Below, in pieces: positions 1-12,600 of a stretch of DNA of 64,000 nt. The notes under the pieces are model-generated. The model was given only the letters and a program-made list of their open reading frames with translations, was not told the DNA's origin and ran no database searches. Position numbers and translations under genes: made by a program. The first letter of the stretch is position 1, and each line of letters begins with the position of its first letter. Source of the stretch: Carposina sasakii (Eukaryota > Arthropoda > Insecta > Lepidoptera > Carposinidae); contig CP053156.1 in the NCBI GenBank assembly GCA_014607495.2, positions 7,626,001 to 7,690,000 of the forward strand, given 5' to 3'.

Positions 1-53
1 AAATACCCGGCCACTGGCGCAATTTCTATGAGGGCTGATATAAATGAAACCTT

Positions 54-290
54 ACCTGCCGCTTGTTCATGCGCTTTACATCATCAAATATACTATCCAA
101 CATGTTTATAATTTAAATAAGAACCTATATTTAACCTGGAATTACGAAGTTATTGGTTATAAACTTCCCGTCTTCTTCGATCAGTACCACGTCAGAGACA
201 GGCGTCAGAAAATGTATTCTTCACTTTCTCATAGAAAGAAATATTGTTGTCAATTTTGTGCACAAATATATCTCCTTCTCTCACTATGAC
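54..290 (-). other. possible coding remnant at left edge (unidentified)
   Basis: Read on the minus strand, about 290-190 gives a protein-like stretch containing REGDIFVHKIDNN and then a stop. A second frame from about 190 to 115 continues with SDVVLIEEDGKFITNN and ends at TAA. The two frames look like one protein interrupted by a one-base shift. A short ATG-initiated stretch (start codon near 102) ends at a good donor, CGGCAG|GTAAGG, near 54. I cannot identify the family and cannot tell a decayed gene from two exons or from a transposon remnant. Low confidence. Confidence 0.25.
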
Positions 291-583
291 GTTAAGTTCG
301 AGCAGGACAACAATACAATATAATAATAAATAAAACGATATATATGTATATACCGTTGTTGTTGGCAACAGAATATATTTATTAAACAGCCAAGTAGAGT
401 TTCATTCAGGAGCCAAGACATTTTCATATCTGCATAACACGCCAAAAACCTCAATTTACCTACTTAGTTACAATAAGTTTGCTCTCATTGTAATAAGTTA
501 TATATAAAAGGATATTTCCATTAAATCAATATTGTTTATTATATGAAGTGGAAGAACTCACCTTTAGTATAGAATGGGTTATA
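291..583. other. AT-rich intergenic DNA
   Basis: No coding potential, RNA gene or recognisable repeat was seen between the left-edge remnant and the transposon that starts at 584. Confidence 0.5.
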
Positions 584-3242
584 TACAGGATGTCCCAAGA
601 AATAGTGTCAAGCGGAAGTCCAAGGACAGAATACCCCTAGGGGTACCCGAATTACCCCCATGTATGTTCCGCGACTTTTTGTAGTTTTCGAGATATGATT
701 TTTTTTCATATTTTTTTGTTAAACCTTGGCTTATTTAACATTATTGGTCACAGAGACATCAATTGTTGAGATACAAGCTTGATTTTTTTTTCTGAAATAG
801 GTGAACAGTAGCACTTGCAAAAACAAAAGCAATTGTGAGCCGATATGCTACTATTAAGCCATTAAAAAAATGTTGAATCCTAAGTTTGTTTAAAAGATGT
901 TTAAATTAAAGATCTCTTTTGAAACGATTTAAAAAAAAAACTTATCCCAAAAATGTCTCCAAAATTATTTTTAAAAACTTGCCAATTTCGTCAGCTATTT
1001 GCCATATAAATTTGATTGAGCTATCTCCACGACTTCATACTTGAAAAAATGTTTGAAACACAGTAAGTCGAAAAAACTTAATTAAAAGATTGGGCCGAAT
1101 AAAACTAAAAAAATGTTATTATTGATTGTTTATTATTAAATCACAAAAAGTTTTCGAAATGTCGCCCTTCCTGCTCGATACAAATTCTACATCGCCTTAA
1201 AAAAAATTCTTGTAGTCTACAAGACCATGTTAACAGATCTATTGCGTGACGTCACTCAATACACGGGGCAGTTGAGCTGTAAGGGTAATTATGAGTGCAA
1301 TTCTCGGAATTTACTACCTGAGTTGCGGCAAGGCAAGGGGAAGCGTGAGGTGAGGGAGCGGGATTAGCGTTGGTCCATTGTGTTCGGCGGCTACCGGTCA
1401 GTTGACCATTTGCTTGCATTTGCGCCCGACGTTACTTCTTTACTAGCTCCTTTGTGATTATTTGACGAACTTTGCTTTCTTTACGGACTTTGGTTGCATA
1501 TCGATTGGCTTTTGTGTGGTGTTACGAACTTTCTTAGACGACTTTGGCTTTCTCAACGGACTTCGGAGTGCACATCAATTGGGATTTCTAAGCGCAATAA
1601 ATTGGTGAGCTATGTCTTTCTCGTCAAGAGATTATGCGCTTATGCATTACTTTTATGGCTATGCAAAAGGAAATGCTTCGGAAGCGGCTAGATTGTACAG
1701 ACAGCAGGTACAAAACAGTGGTGAACCTCAGCCTGAGACTTGGCCTGATCATCGTACAATTTTGCGAGTCCATAATAGTTACATGGAAGGTCGCCTACCA
1801 GGTAGAAGACCCGGGCGTCCATCACAAATGCATGACCCAGATGTGGTCGATTCAGTGGTCGAAGAAGTGGCAAGAGACCCATCAGTTAGTGTCAGAACCA
1901 TAGAACGCCGCACCGGAATTCCAAAATCAGAAGCACATCGGATACTACAAAAAGAGGGATTTCACCCATATCATATTCAAAAAGTTCAGCAGCTTAAGCC
2001 CGAAGATTATCCGAGAAGGGTGGCGTTTTGTCAAGAAATGTTGCGGCGTCAAGCTGAAGACGCAAATTTTTTTAATACGATTTTGTGGACCGACGAATCT
2101 CATTTTAAACGATGTGGAATTTTCAACATTCACAATTATCATTCTTGGAGCATTGAAAATCCACACATGACACGTGCCTCCAATTTTCAAGAACAATTTA
2201 GTGTGAACTTGTGGTCAGGCGTCTTAAATGGACAGCTGATTGGCCCTTTCAACTGCCTGACCGATTAAATGGCTCCTACTTGGAATTTTTACGGCAAGAT
2301 CTCGACGGTCTTTTAGAAAATGTAGACCTATTAACGCGTAGAAATATGATATTTCAAAACGACGGCGCTCCATGTCACTTCGCGAGGATTGTCAGACAAC
2401 ATTTAACCGAAAGGTTTGGAGACAAGTGGATCGGCCGTGGGGGGCCCATTGCCTGGCCGCCACGGTCTCCCGACTTAAACCCCATCGATTTCTTCGTTTA
2501 GGGTATTATAAAGAATTAGTTTACGCCAAGGATATCAGAAACATAGCGGAACTACGAACAAAACTAAGACAAGCAGAAGAAACAATAAAAAGCAACAGGG
2601 TAGCGTTCTTACGACTAAAAGAAATTTTTTAAGGCGATGTAGAATTTGTATCGAGCAGGAAGGGCGACATTTCGAAAACTTTTTGTGATTTAATAATAAA
2701 CAATCAATAATAACATTTTTTTAGTTTTATTCGGCCCAATCTTTTAATTAAGTTTTTTCGACTTACTGTGTTTCAAACATTTTTTCAAGTATGAAGTCGT
2801 GGAGATAGCTCAATCAAATTTACATGGCAAATAGCTGACGAAATTGGCAAGTTTTTAAAAATAATTTTGGAGACATTTTTGGGATAAGTTTTTTTTTTAA
2901 ATCGTTTCAAAAGAGATCTTTAATTTAAACATTTTAACAAACTTAGGATTCAACATTTTTTTAATGGCTTAATAGTAGCATATCGGCTCACAATTGCTTT
3001 TGTTTTTGCAAGTGCTACTGTTCACCTATTTCAGAAAAAAAATCAAGCTTGTATCTCAACAATTGATGTCTCTGTGACCAATAATGTTAAATAAGCCAAG
3101 GTTTAACAAAAAAAATATGAAAAAAAATCATATCTCGAAAACTACAAAAAGTCGCGGAACATACATGGGGGTAATTCGGGTACCCCTAGGGGTATTCTGT
3201 CCTTGGACTTCCGCTTGACACTATTTCTTGGGACATCCTGTA
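584..3242 (+). mobile_element. Tc1/mariner-superfamily transposon with ~620-bp terminal inverted repeats
   Basis: The element begins TACAGGATGTCCCAAG at 584 and ends with the reverse complement at 3242. TA dinucleotides flank it at 582-583 and 3243-3244, the target duplication expected of Tc1/mariner elements. The inverted repeats run from 584 to about 1207 and from about 2624 to 3242, and the two arms match almost base for base. They are far longer than the roughly 30 bp of classic mariners. The right repeat even contains the end of the transposase reading frame. It lies about 200 bp beyond the UBA3 poly(A) signal, so it is probably harmless to that gene. The near identity of the arms suggests a fairly recent insertion, although the transposase is already broken. 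Confidence 0.92.
1612..2632 (+). pseudogene. DDE transposase of the Tc1/mariner superfamily, frameshifted
   Basis: The intact first part (1612 to about 2245) starts MSFSSRDYALMHYFYGYAKG, an N-terminal helix-turn-helix region of the type seen in insect DUF4817 proteins, followed by a second DNA-binding region. The first catalytic Asp is in LWTDESHF. Near 2245 one T appears missing, moving the frame by one. The next frame holds the second Asp in NDGAPCHFA and the third in SPDLNPIDFF; 41 residues separate the second Asp from the last Asp of that motif, a DD41D-like spacing. Near 2499 another base is lost: the frame meets TAG exactly where related proteins read FFxWGYxK, and GYYKELVYAKD continues in the third frame to TAA at 2630-2632. 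Two single-base losses mean this copy cannot make an active enzyme unless these are assembly errors. Confidence 0.88.
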
Positions 3243-3443
3243 TATGTTATACCTCCTGTGGTTATACCTATACTGTATAATCAGTATTTTTGCAACAACA
3301 TAGATACATAGGTCATTTAATATAAAACATTTGTTTTGTGTTGGATTAAATGATATTCCTAGTACCTAGTAAAAATCATGATAACATCTTCACAATAACA
3401 TTGGAATAAAAATAAAAAACACATTACTGTACGTGGCTAAGAC

Positions 3444-3449
3444 TTTATT
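3444..3449 (-). terminator. UBA3: poly(A) signal AATAAA of UBA3
   Basis: TTTATT on the plus strand reads AATAAA on the gene strand, about 50 nt downstream of the UBA3 stop codon. Confidence 0.6.
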
Positions 3450-3497
3450 TTAGCTTAATAACACATAAATACTCAATGATATTTAATCACAATCTAT

Positions 3498-5548
3498 CTA
3501 ACGCATATCCACATCAAGGCACTCTAAATTATCAGAAAACTTGAGTTTAACAGTAATGGTGCTTGGTGTTGTGGCATCAGCTACAAGAATATCCACACCA
3601 TTGTAGAGGCCCAGTTCTGTTATCTTCTTTTTCAAATTATCCCTAGTTCTTTCTTCAATACTTTGTACAGTTGACATGTACAGTGTTTTATTGCGGCCGT
3701 TTATGATTGTTGTTATTCCTGAAAATAAATACAAATATTTAATTAAATTAATGTATCTACCACCTACTCAAAAAATTAAAATAACTGACCTGCAAATATA
3801 TGATTACAGTACTTAATCAAAATTTCAAACCTGGGCTCTTCATCAAATAGGATGGATCTTCAATAAGTCTATCATATATTGCCTGCAGCTGCATAGTAGA
3901 TTCCACTTCCATGACTCTAGTGGTATTACTACAGGCTACACAATCAGGCTTCCGTTCAGCACTGAATGTGTATGAATAAACTCCTTCCGATATATTTAGA
4001 ACCATATAGTTATTCATGTTGGTGCAGCAAGATGATGCAAGTTTGAAAACCTGTAAATTACAATATATATGACAATAATAGATAATAATATTGTGTATTG
4101 TGTAATAACTACTTATGACATGACTACTTATCTGTATCATCTTATGGTGTACATCTACAAAAAAGGTTGTTTAATCTTACCTCTGTAGCACAAGCAGCAG
4201 CTATAGCAGCATTAGTACTAGCTACAGCTGGAATAATGTTTTTCAGAACACCCTGAGTCAGTCTATAAGTAACAGAGCTGATGCCATACTTTAGAGCCCT
4301 TTCCTGAGACTTCTCCCAGACCCAGGTTACATGTTGAGGGTCATCCCCGTCCAAAGCGGTATCACCTCCCCAGGGATTCTCTTTGGGCCATTGAATAACC
4401 TTTACATATTCTATGCAGTGTTCTGGCAACCTGAAATTTGAGCAACATAATTATTGTATCTTACTGGCAGGCTAACTCTTAGATGTAAATTCATATATCA
4501 CAATTTAGTATTATTATGTAATAGCAATTGGGACTTGCAGAGATTTAGACAGTTGCAAGTTGTACACAGTGTATAAATTATATTACTGTGTCTCCGCTCA
4601 CCTAGGTGTATTAGCAATAGTACACAAAGGGTAGGTTTTCTGTGGTGGGTAGAGGTCCAAGGTGCACTCAATACATGCACTCATGCCCGGTAGGATCACT
4701 CGAGCATTGCCCTTAAAACCCTCTGTACCACCATCCACCAGAGGAATCACACTGCTCTGATCAAGACTTCCTATAAATAAAAAAATTGTATTAAGTTTAG
4801 TATATGCATAAACAGTTATTTTACCTCATTCTGTTTCCTATCAATAACAGGCAAGAAAAATCACACTAAATCTATACACTTGCTCAGACAGAGCTGTTGT
4901 ATCCCTAGTGTAGAAGAAGAAAAATAAAGTACAATTTAAGAGCCTTACTATCATCATTATACTGCAACAAAGACATTAGCATTCCATTAAGCCAGCGCCT
5001 AGCGACTATAGAGTCTAACCCACACACAATAATATGAAACTGACGATAGAATCCTTCATCCAAGTCTTGAATAGCACAGTGATGTGCCACTGCTTCACAC
5101 TCCGGCACTCTGGAAAGAAAGGGGGAAGAAACCCGAGAATTAAATTAGTTTTACATAGTACAATAATCAATTAAGTGTTATAATATAAAAATACAACAAC
5201 ATACCTTTTATTAACAAAGTCTGCAGCACATTTTGCTTTTGATGACCCTATATCATGTTTTCTAAACAAAAATTGACGATTCAAATTAGAAAGCTCGATG
5301 GTGTCCATATCTACGATATGTATCTTCTTAAATCCCATCATAGCTAGATCTTTCAGCAGTTCGCATCCCAAACCACCGGCTCCGACAATGAGCACCTTGC
5401 AACTATTCATTATAAAATCTAAAATTTCTGCTGACGGCTCGAAGTCTGGGTGGCAGAATGGACCGGATCTCTCCAAAAGTTTCCTAAGGTTCTGCCATCG
5501 CCTGTGCTGGTAGCCAGAAGGTGATTGAGCTTCACTAGGCGCAATCAT
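3498..5548 (-). CDS. UBA3: NEDD8-activating enzyme E1 catalytic subunit UBA3
   Basis: With the APPBP1/NAE1 partner, UBA3 adenylates NEDD8, binds it as a thioester and passes it to UBC12, starting cullin neddylation. Six coding exons: 5548-5205, 5109-4949, 4770-4602, 4430-4181, 4050-3831, 3718-3498. All junctions are GT-AG, the phases fit, and the total is 1365 nt, or 454 residues, close to human UBA3 (about 463). The nucleotide-binding loop GAGGLG is at residues 56-61, with DMD at 80-82 and NLNRQFLF after it. A zinc-binding CIEC is at 201-204 and the likely catalytic Cys is about residue 218 in YPLCTIA. The C-terminal ubiquitin-fold region includes RTLY-like NKTLYM and ends VDMR. The ATG is 3 nt inside an exon whose acceptor is at 5551, so a 5' UTR exon lies upstream. 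The N-terminus is slightly shorter than in human; the start is the first in-frame Met. Confidence 0.96.
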
Positions 5549-5550
5549 TC

Positions 5551-6162
5551 CTGCAAAATGAAATGATGATGTTTCTCTTATCCTGTAGTGTTAATTATAT
5601 TGATATGAAATTTATTTTTTGTACTGCTAAGTAATAACCTTCCAAATATATGTGTATATATGTTTTTTAAAAAAGACAACAGCGAAAAACAGGCAAAAAT
5701 TAGAAAATCTGTTGAAAATCCTGAAGACGCAAAATCAAAACAAACCCGGCTGTCCTGTCAGATGTCATTGTCAATGTTAGTCAACTTGACATCGAGCGAA
5801 TGAGTGAGTGAATGAATTTTAGTGCATTTCTTGGTTTCTTGAAGCCTTTATAAAACAGAAAAAAACTAAATAATTATTTTAATTTACATTTTATCACTAT
5901 ATTTACATAGAATAAAAGCAGCACATCTTTCATAATATCACTAATATATTGCGCGAATTATGCTCATTCTTATATGACCACAGACCAACCAACTTAAAAT
6001 ACCATGTACACATTTACGTTCTATAGAGGTTGCCAGTATTTTTTGTAATATTCCTCACCAGTTACGTTCTAAGGGTATTCATTTGTTGAAAATGGAGGCG
6101 TGATGGAGCTGCAATTGTCGGAAAACTGAGATCTTCAAGTTTGCGGTTGTATGGATTTCCAG
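5551..6162. promoter_or_regulatory. divergent promoter region and 5' UTRs of UBA3 and the ZNF800-like gene
   Basis: About 600 bp separate the UBA3 start exon (minus) from the first probable exon of the zinc-finger gene (plus), which ends in ATGGATTTCCAG|GTGAGT at 6162. No TATA box stands out on either side. The exact transcription starts cannot be placed by eye. Confidence 0.45.
6060..6162 (+). other. probable 5' UTR exon of the ZNF800-like gene with short upstream ORFs
   Basis: The donor CAG|GTGAGT at 6163 pairs with the acceptor TTATTATTAG ending at 6603, nine bases before the MAGNK start. The segment holds three ATGs. Two open very short frames (MEA, MELQLSEN). The third, at 6151, runs through the splice into the coding exon in another frame for about 64 codons and stops near 6786. 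The 5' limit is not known. Confidence 0.45.
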
Positions 6163-6611
6163 GTGAGTAGAAACTTGCTAATGCTTTCATAGTTTTCACT
6201 TTCAGTTGTAAAGCTTATTCTACATGTGTAAATATTGTTATATCTTACCCAAGCGGTGAAATTTGAGGGAGAGACCACTGGCCCTGCAGTGTAGGTATAT
6301 ACTAGCAGGTTTACCATGCTCGATTATAAATAGGCTGTTGATCAATGTAATTTTAGTATAAGTAGCTCATGATCACGATATTGTGATTATAATCATATGT
6401 TATGGTGAAAATAAACTGCAATATAGGTTTATTGATTCAATTGTCAGTAAAGACATAAGGGCTTAACACACGTTTTTCAAAGACTATTTCCTGTTTGTAT
6501 AATCTAGTTGTTGTATCCAAAACTGTACGATTTATAATATACCTATTTGATTCAACTTATGTCAGAAAATACTGTTACTTAACTATCATTGTTTTATTAT
6601 TAGGTTTTAAA

Positions 6612-9600
6612 ATGGCTGGCAATAAAATTAGTACCAAAACAAAATGGAAAGAAGATAAGGGTAGAGCTAACAAAGGTGTCACCAATATCAATGATGACAC
6701 TGATGAACCTGACTTTGCTATGCTTAGAAAACCAGTGCCTACTAGCATCACAGGTTTTGCTCAAGCCAGGAAAATCTTTGATTTAGCTACAGAAGAAGTA
6801 AGTTGTACACCCACTACAATAATTTTATTAAGTAACTTTAAATGTTTGCGACAGAATTTTTGCTAATTTAGCTGTGTCATTCCATGATATTACAGAATAA
6901 ATAGAGAAACAAGTAAATGCTTAACTTTGTGTATGTAATTTTCAATCTTACAATGAGAAAAAGGTTGTTTTCAGTTTGTAATAAAGCAATATGCAAGTGT
7001 ACTGCATTGCAAAATTTATTTTAGTTACAGTATCTATATATATTTATTTATTTTATTACTTACTTCATGTATTATAGTGTTATGTTTTCTTTTTAGCTCA
7101 AAGATTTACTGTCAAATGAATGTGATTTGCTGTATGAATGCAAAGTTTGCCGTAACATATTTAGGAGTTTGGCAAATTTGATATCACACAAAAGGATTTA
7201 TTGCAAGGAAAAATTCACCAGCAATGTTCACAGCCATTTTGTGGAAAGAGAGTCTATAGTAAGTTCTGATATTTTTTATAAGAATCTGTGGTTATACCTA
7301 TTCTCCTCCATATACCTACATTATCCATTTTTCACCATTTAGCCTATTAAGTACCATATGGTTAGGGGTGAGCCTACTGCCGCTTTTGGGTACAAGTCAC
7401 ATAATTGGTCAGAGCCTTGCGGCTGCTGAGTGTCGTCCACGAAACAGGTGGATTTTATGAAATAAAATAAATAAAAATAAATAAATAAAGTACTCAATCT
7501 AGCTACCAGCAACAATTCCATTGAGAAATATTTCTGAGTGGATATAAATAGGTATTTATGTTTTATAGTCGGGTGGTACACTGGCAAGTGATATTGAATT
7601 TGGGTACTTATGTAGTTGAACACCACTCATTTCATTTATTTCAATCAGGGTTCGAAATTATCAAGATAAATATTTTTTTGGATAATTATCTTGATAATTA
7701 TCCTAGCTGATTTGGCAGTTAACTTGTTGAAATTTTCTTTATTCAAATTATAATATACCTATTTATCTCAAAGAGGGTCTCAGTTTTTCGGCATCATTAA
7801 CGGCTAATTTCTATATGAGAGATCAAAAGAATCTCGGATTATTTTATTCCTAATTTGAAATTTTGTATGAAAACAATTGAAGATTAAATCTGAGATATGC
7901 ATAAAATCTCTCAAGATCAGTTATAGAAATTGGTGGTAAATGAACAGCAAACAATAATACAATTTAAATGAGATTTTTTTTTAAATTCAGAGTTTGTTTT
8001 TATGGTGTCAAAAAAGTAAGAAACTACGTAAAAAAAGAGAAATCCCTGAAATTCACACTTCTCTTGTCAGTCAAGTCAGTAAATAAACTTAGATTATTTT
8101 AGGGTTTGATTTTTATAATTATTAGGGTATATTTATTAAGATAATTATCATGATAATTATCAATGATAATTATTACTTCAAACCCTGATTTCAATACTCG
8201 TTCCCTACATATATTACATTGTATATTACAACTGATTATTTCTTGTAGATCAATGAGATGATGCAAATCCAACGTATAGAAGATGGATATAAAGAGTTGA
8301 TAACACAGTCCAATGGTAAAGATAATGTTGATGATGAGGAGGAAGGTCGAATCCCAATCACCAAGGACCTTACAACAATCGTTGAGAAACTGACTGTTCG
8401 TAAAGGAGTACAGGAACACAATTTGGAAGACCAGCAAGTGGTAACACAGAAAATTCCGAACAGTTCTGTTGCAGTTTTTCAAAATGTCAAATACAAGGGG
8501 AAACCTTTTGAGAATATTAGGACTGAGGTACTTATCATTTTTGGGTTAAATATTCCTAACTTTACATGTATTATGCTATTGTGAAATTGGAATTATTTTA
8601 GATAGCTTTGTGACTTGGTTTTAGTTTACGTTTTTATAGTTACACCTACTACAGTTAGGTACACCTTAAATAATGTTATAATCTTACTACAGCTGCAAGC
8701 TATAGATCTCAATATACAGCACTGTATAAGTTTGTGAAGATGTCTATTACTCTTTCAGCTGAAATGTGCCGAACTGCTGAACAGATTTTGATAAAACTTG
8801 GCAGTTGGGAATTATAGGTTTTATTTAAGTGATCTATCTTTGATGTCATTCTCATACACACATCAGCCTATAGCAGTCTACTGCTGGACATATGCCTTCC
8901 CCAGGGCTACTGCCATAGGGGGTCTTTTGCCCATAGTCACCACGCTGTGCAGGCGGGTTGGTGACTTGGTGACCGCAGTGCGATTATCAGACTACGATGT
9001 TAACGCGTGAGGCGTTGGCAAACTTACCGGAAGGAGGAAACTCTCAATAGCCTCTTACGATACCCAGACGGGCAGGCATGACTTCTTACTTATGGCTACT
9101 TCTTTTTGCCTATACTTATCCAGATATTTTCAGGTTACAATGAAGTAATTCATAGGTCCTACTTGTTTCAGGTGAAGGAAATCGACACCATTTTGTCGCG
9201 CGACAAAGCAATTCTGCAGAGCGATGGCAAATTCAAGATTATAAGTTCTAATATTGATCAAACGGAAACTGTCATACAGATCAGTGATGACGAAGATGAA
9301 GGCGAGAGTCCCACATCTGGAGTCGCACCTATGTGCAATATTTGTAAGTTGGAGTTTTTATACTCTATCTGCTGCTATCCGTCCGTAATACGGCGACAGC
9401 TCGATGTAATGCTCGCGGCTACCGCCGAGACGAGGGTACCGATGAGCGAAGCGATCCGCTTTTAGGGTAACGCGTATTAACCAATGGGCTCATGCGGACA
9501 ATTTTACAACCAACTATCCGACCGCCGCCGGCGAGAAAACGACTACCTAACTATCGGTGAATTCCCGCTCAAGCAAAACACGTACAGTAGATATACATAC

Positions 9601-12600
9601 CGTGTAAACAAAGGAGATGCATATATTTAGTTTCCCGCTGACTTCACACTGCTAAGTAATGGAACAACTGCCAACACGACTTTTGTCAGCAACATAGGTT
9701 GATTAATCATTTTCATTCCTCGTTTCATTCCTCGCAGGTGATCTACAATTCTCGACGCAGAAGACCCTAAAGTTCCACATGAAGTACAAACACCTCGAGA
9801 GCCGCCTGGTGTACCCCTGCCCTGACTGCCTGGAGATATTCTCCACCTCGTGGAGTGTTTACCGGCATCTCTTCAAAGTGCATCGGTAAGTGGTTTCTGA
9901 TCGCAACTGTTGTCTGATCATGGACTTATAGGTACCTTACAAAAGGAAGCCACGGTCCAAATATCACGTTTCTTTCTATGGTCAGTAGTTTTGCCTCGGC
10001 GCTAATGAATCAGTTACTTACATGTTGAATTGTTATTTTAATTGTACAGGATGTAACAAAATGGGGTCTCAAATTTTCTGGATAGGTTCTTTATAGTTGA
10101 CTATTTTAACATTCTCCTTGTGTTGCACCCTGTATAAATAGATACTCTTACTCTAGTTAGAGCAATGATACCTAACTAGGACGACGATGTCTAATGTCCT
10201 TTTAGAAAATAACGACTGCCCAAGACTTAATTCGCCTAATCTGTAGAAAAATAGAGAGTTGGCATTTTAATTATTTCTTAACTAAGGTAGCAAATTTTAT
10301 AGCATTTGTTTTATTTCAGTAAAACTGCAGCGCAAATAAGAAGACTGAGGGAGTCTATACAATCGAAAGCGTTCAAGATGAACAATCCTCCGGCGTTCTA
10401 CGAGCGACGTAAGAACAACGCTAAAATCGCTACCGCTCAAAAGATTTCTGAAGAAGAGAGGCAGGAGCAAGAGAATCAGGTAGAATACTATTATTAATAC
10501 CTATAGAATAACTCGTGCATGATTTCGGAAACTAACATTATTTTGTTCCGATTACTATACAATAAACAATCATTTCATTTCATAATTTCATTGACACCCG
10601 CTCGTCCCGAAAACGGTTCCATTCGATAACATGCATAATATCATCTACCCGCTACCCGCCAAATTCGAGGCAGAAGCCTCGCGAACCAAAGGTCTAAACT
10701 TAAATTTTTGACATATTTCAAGTTTTTACTAGTAAATTATTGCACAACAATCATGAAAATGGGCCCCAAAAGCTCTCTGCACCCATGTCTTACAATGTAT
10801 GCACCGCAGGCGTGGCTGGACAACATGGAAGGCGACGGCGAGGGCCCGCGCTGCGGCGGCTGCGGGCGCACGTTCGAGCGCCGCGCCGCCCTCGCCGCGC
10901 ACACGCACACGTGTCAGCCGCGCTCGCGGGCGCTGTCCCGCCGGCCCATCGAGACCAAACGCATCGAGATACAGATACGCAAGGACTATCACAAGGGACC
11001 TTGCGCTGCGGCTAAGAATGAGGGTAAGAATTTTTATTTATTTAGATACTACTCGTATCATACAGGACCCGGCGCTGCGGCGAAGAACGAGGTTGGTCTT
11101 CGTTTCGCCCTTACAACTGTTTGTGTGAGTGAGTAAGAAGTGTGAAGTCTACAAATTGCTTATTTGCTTAAAGAAAAAAAAAACGAATGCGTGAAAATTT
11201 TGACCTGGTATCACTATCACGACGACAAATCTAACTATAGCGCTAAAGGTAAAATGCGACAGCCGTTCAGTTCTGACGCAGCCGGTTAAAAATAGGTGTC
11301 ACTTGAGAAATTGATTTGTGTATCTATAGGTATTTGCTAAGCTTTAATTCCTAAACAAATCAGGGGTGGGGTTAAGTTACCTAAATATGAAGGACATGAT
11401 TATGGTGTTGTAAATATTTCTATGAAGATCATATTGTAATACCTAGCCCTTCTCATTTATTTACAGATGTTAAAACCAATGAAGACGGTTCTCAAACTAC
11501 TAAAGAGGAAGAACCACCACCGCCTATCAATGACGAAGTCAATAAATTATCAGAAAAAGAAAAAACACCTGAAGCGAATCCAGAAGAGCAAATGGAAGAG
11601 GCTGCTATGGATGTCGACAATGATAATAAAACAAATTCCAGTACAGAATCTCCAGATAAAACAGCAGAATATAAGGCCAAATTAGAATACCAGCCTGCAG
11701 TTAAACTCCTAGTTTCTCGACAAGTGGAAAGGAACAACTTCTTAACATTCAAACAGAAAATACTGCCTGAAATAGACATATCTATGCTTATTTGCAAAAA
11801 ATGTAATACAAAAATAGATACAATACAAGAACTGTATGATCATATGGCAGAGCATCATAATTGGCTCAGATATGCCTGCAAGCTGTGTAACTTCAAGAAC
11901 TATAATTTCAGCAAAGTGCCCGAACATGTAAGATTTGTACACAAGTTAAAAGGAGATGTGGACTTCTATTTCAGTACAGTAAAAGCTATTGATGGAAATG
12001 AAGCGCTTGAATTGTCAGATTTCACAGAAGAAGTCAATGAAGGCAGTGAAGTCAACCAAGACTCTAGGCGACCTAGTCGATGTTCTAGTGACTCTAGCCG
12101 CTTATCGGATGATAGTTCATCCAGCAGTACTCGTATTGATATCGTTTCAAGGAAAAGGAAAATGAACCCAACTAAAATAGTTAACAAAAAACCTAGAAAT
12201 GGTATGTTATATTTAGTAAATTTGTTTATAGGTAGTAATATTGTTTGTAAGTCCCAATATGTACCTAAGTAATAAATTACTAATCATGTTATTATAAACT
12301 TTTTCAGATGTCTATGAAGATCGAAAAGAATCAGATGATACTGGTGATGGATACATTAGCACGAAAGTGTTTGAAGAAAATTCTTCTGATATGGATGACG
12401 TTGATGATAAAAATTTACGTAAGGCAATAAGTAGAAATGACTCATCATTAGCTTCCAGGAGGCCTGTCAGGAAGAAGACTATTCGCAAAAATGCTGATTT
12501 TGAATATGATTTATCAAATTTATTAAAAATGGAAGCACAAGGTTATCGAGACTCTCAAGTAACAAATACCAAACCTGTACAACCTAAAAAGAAAACTGAA

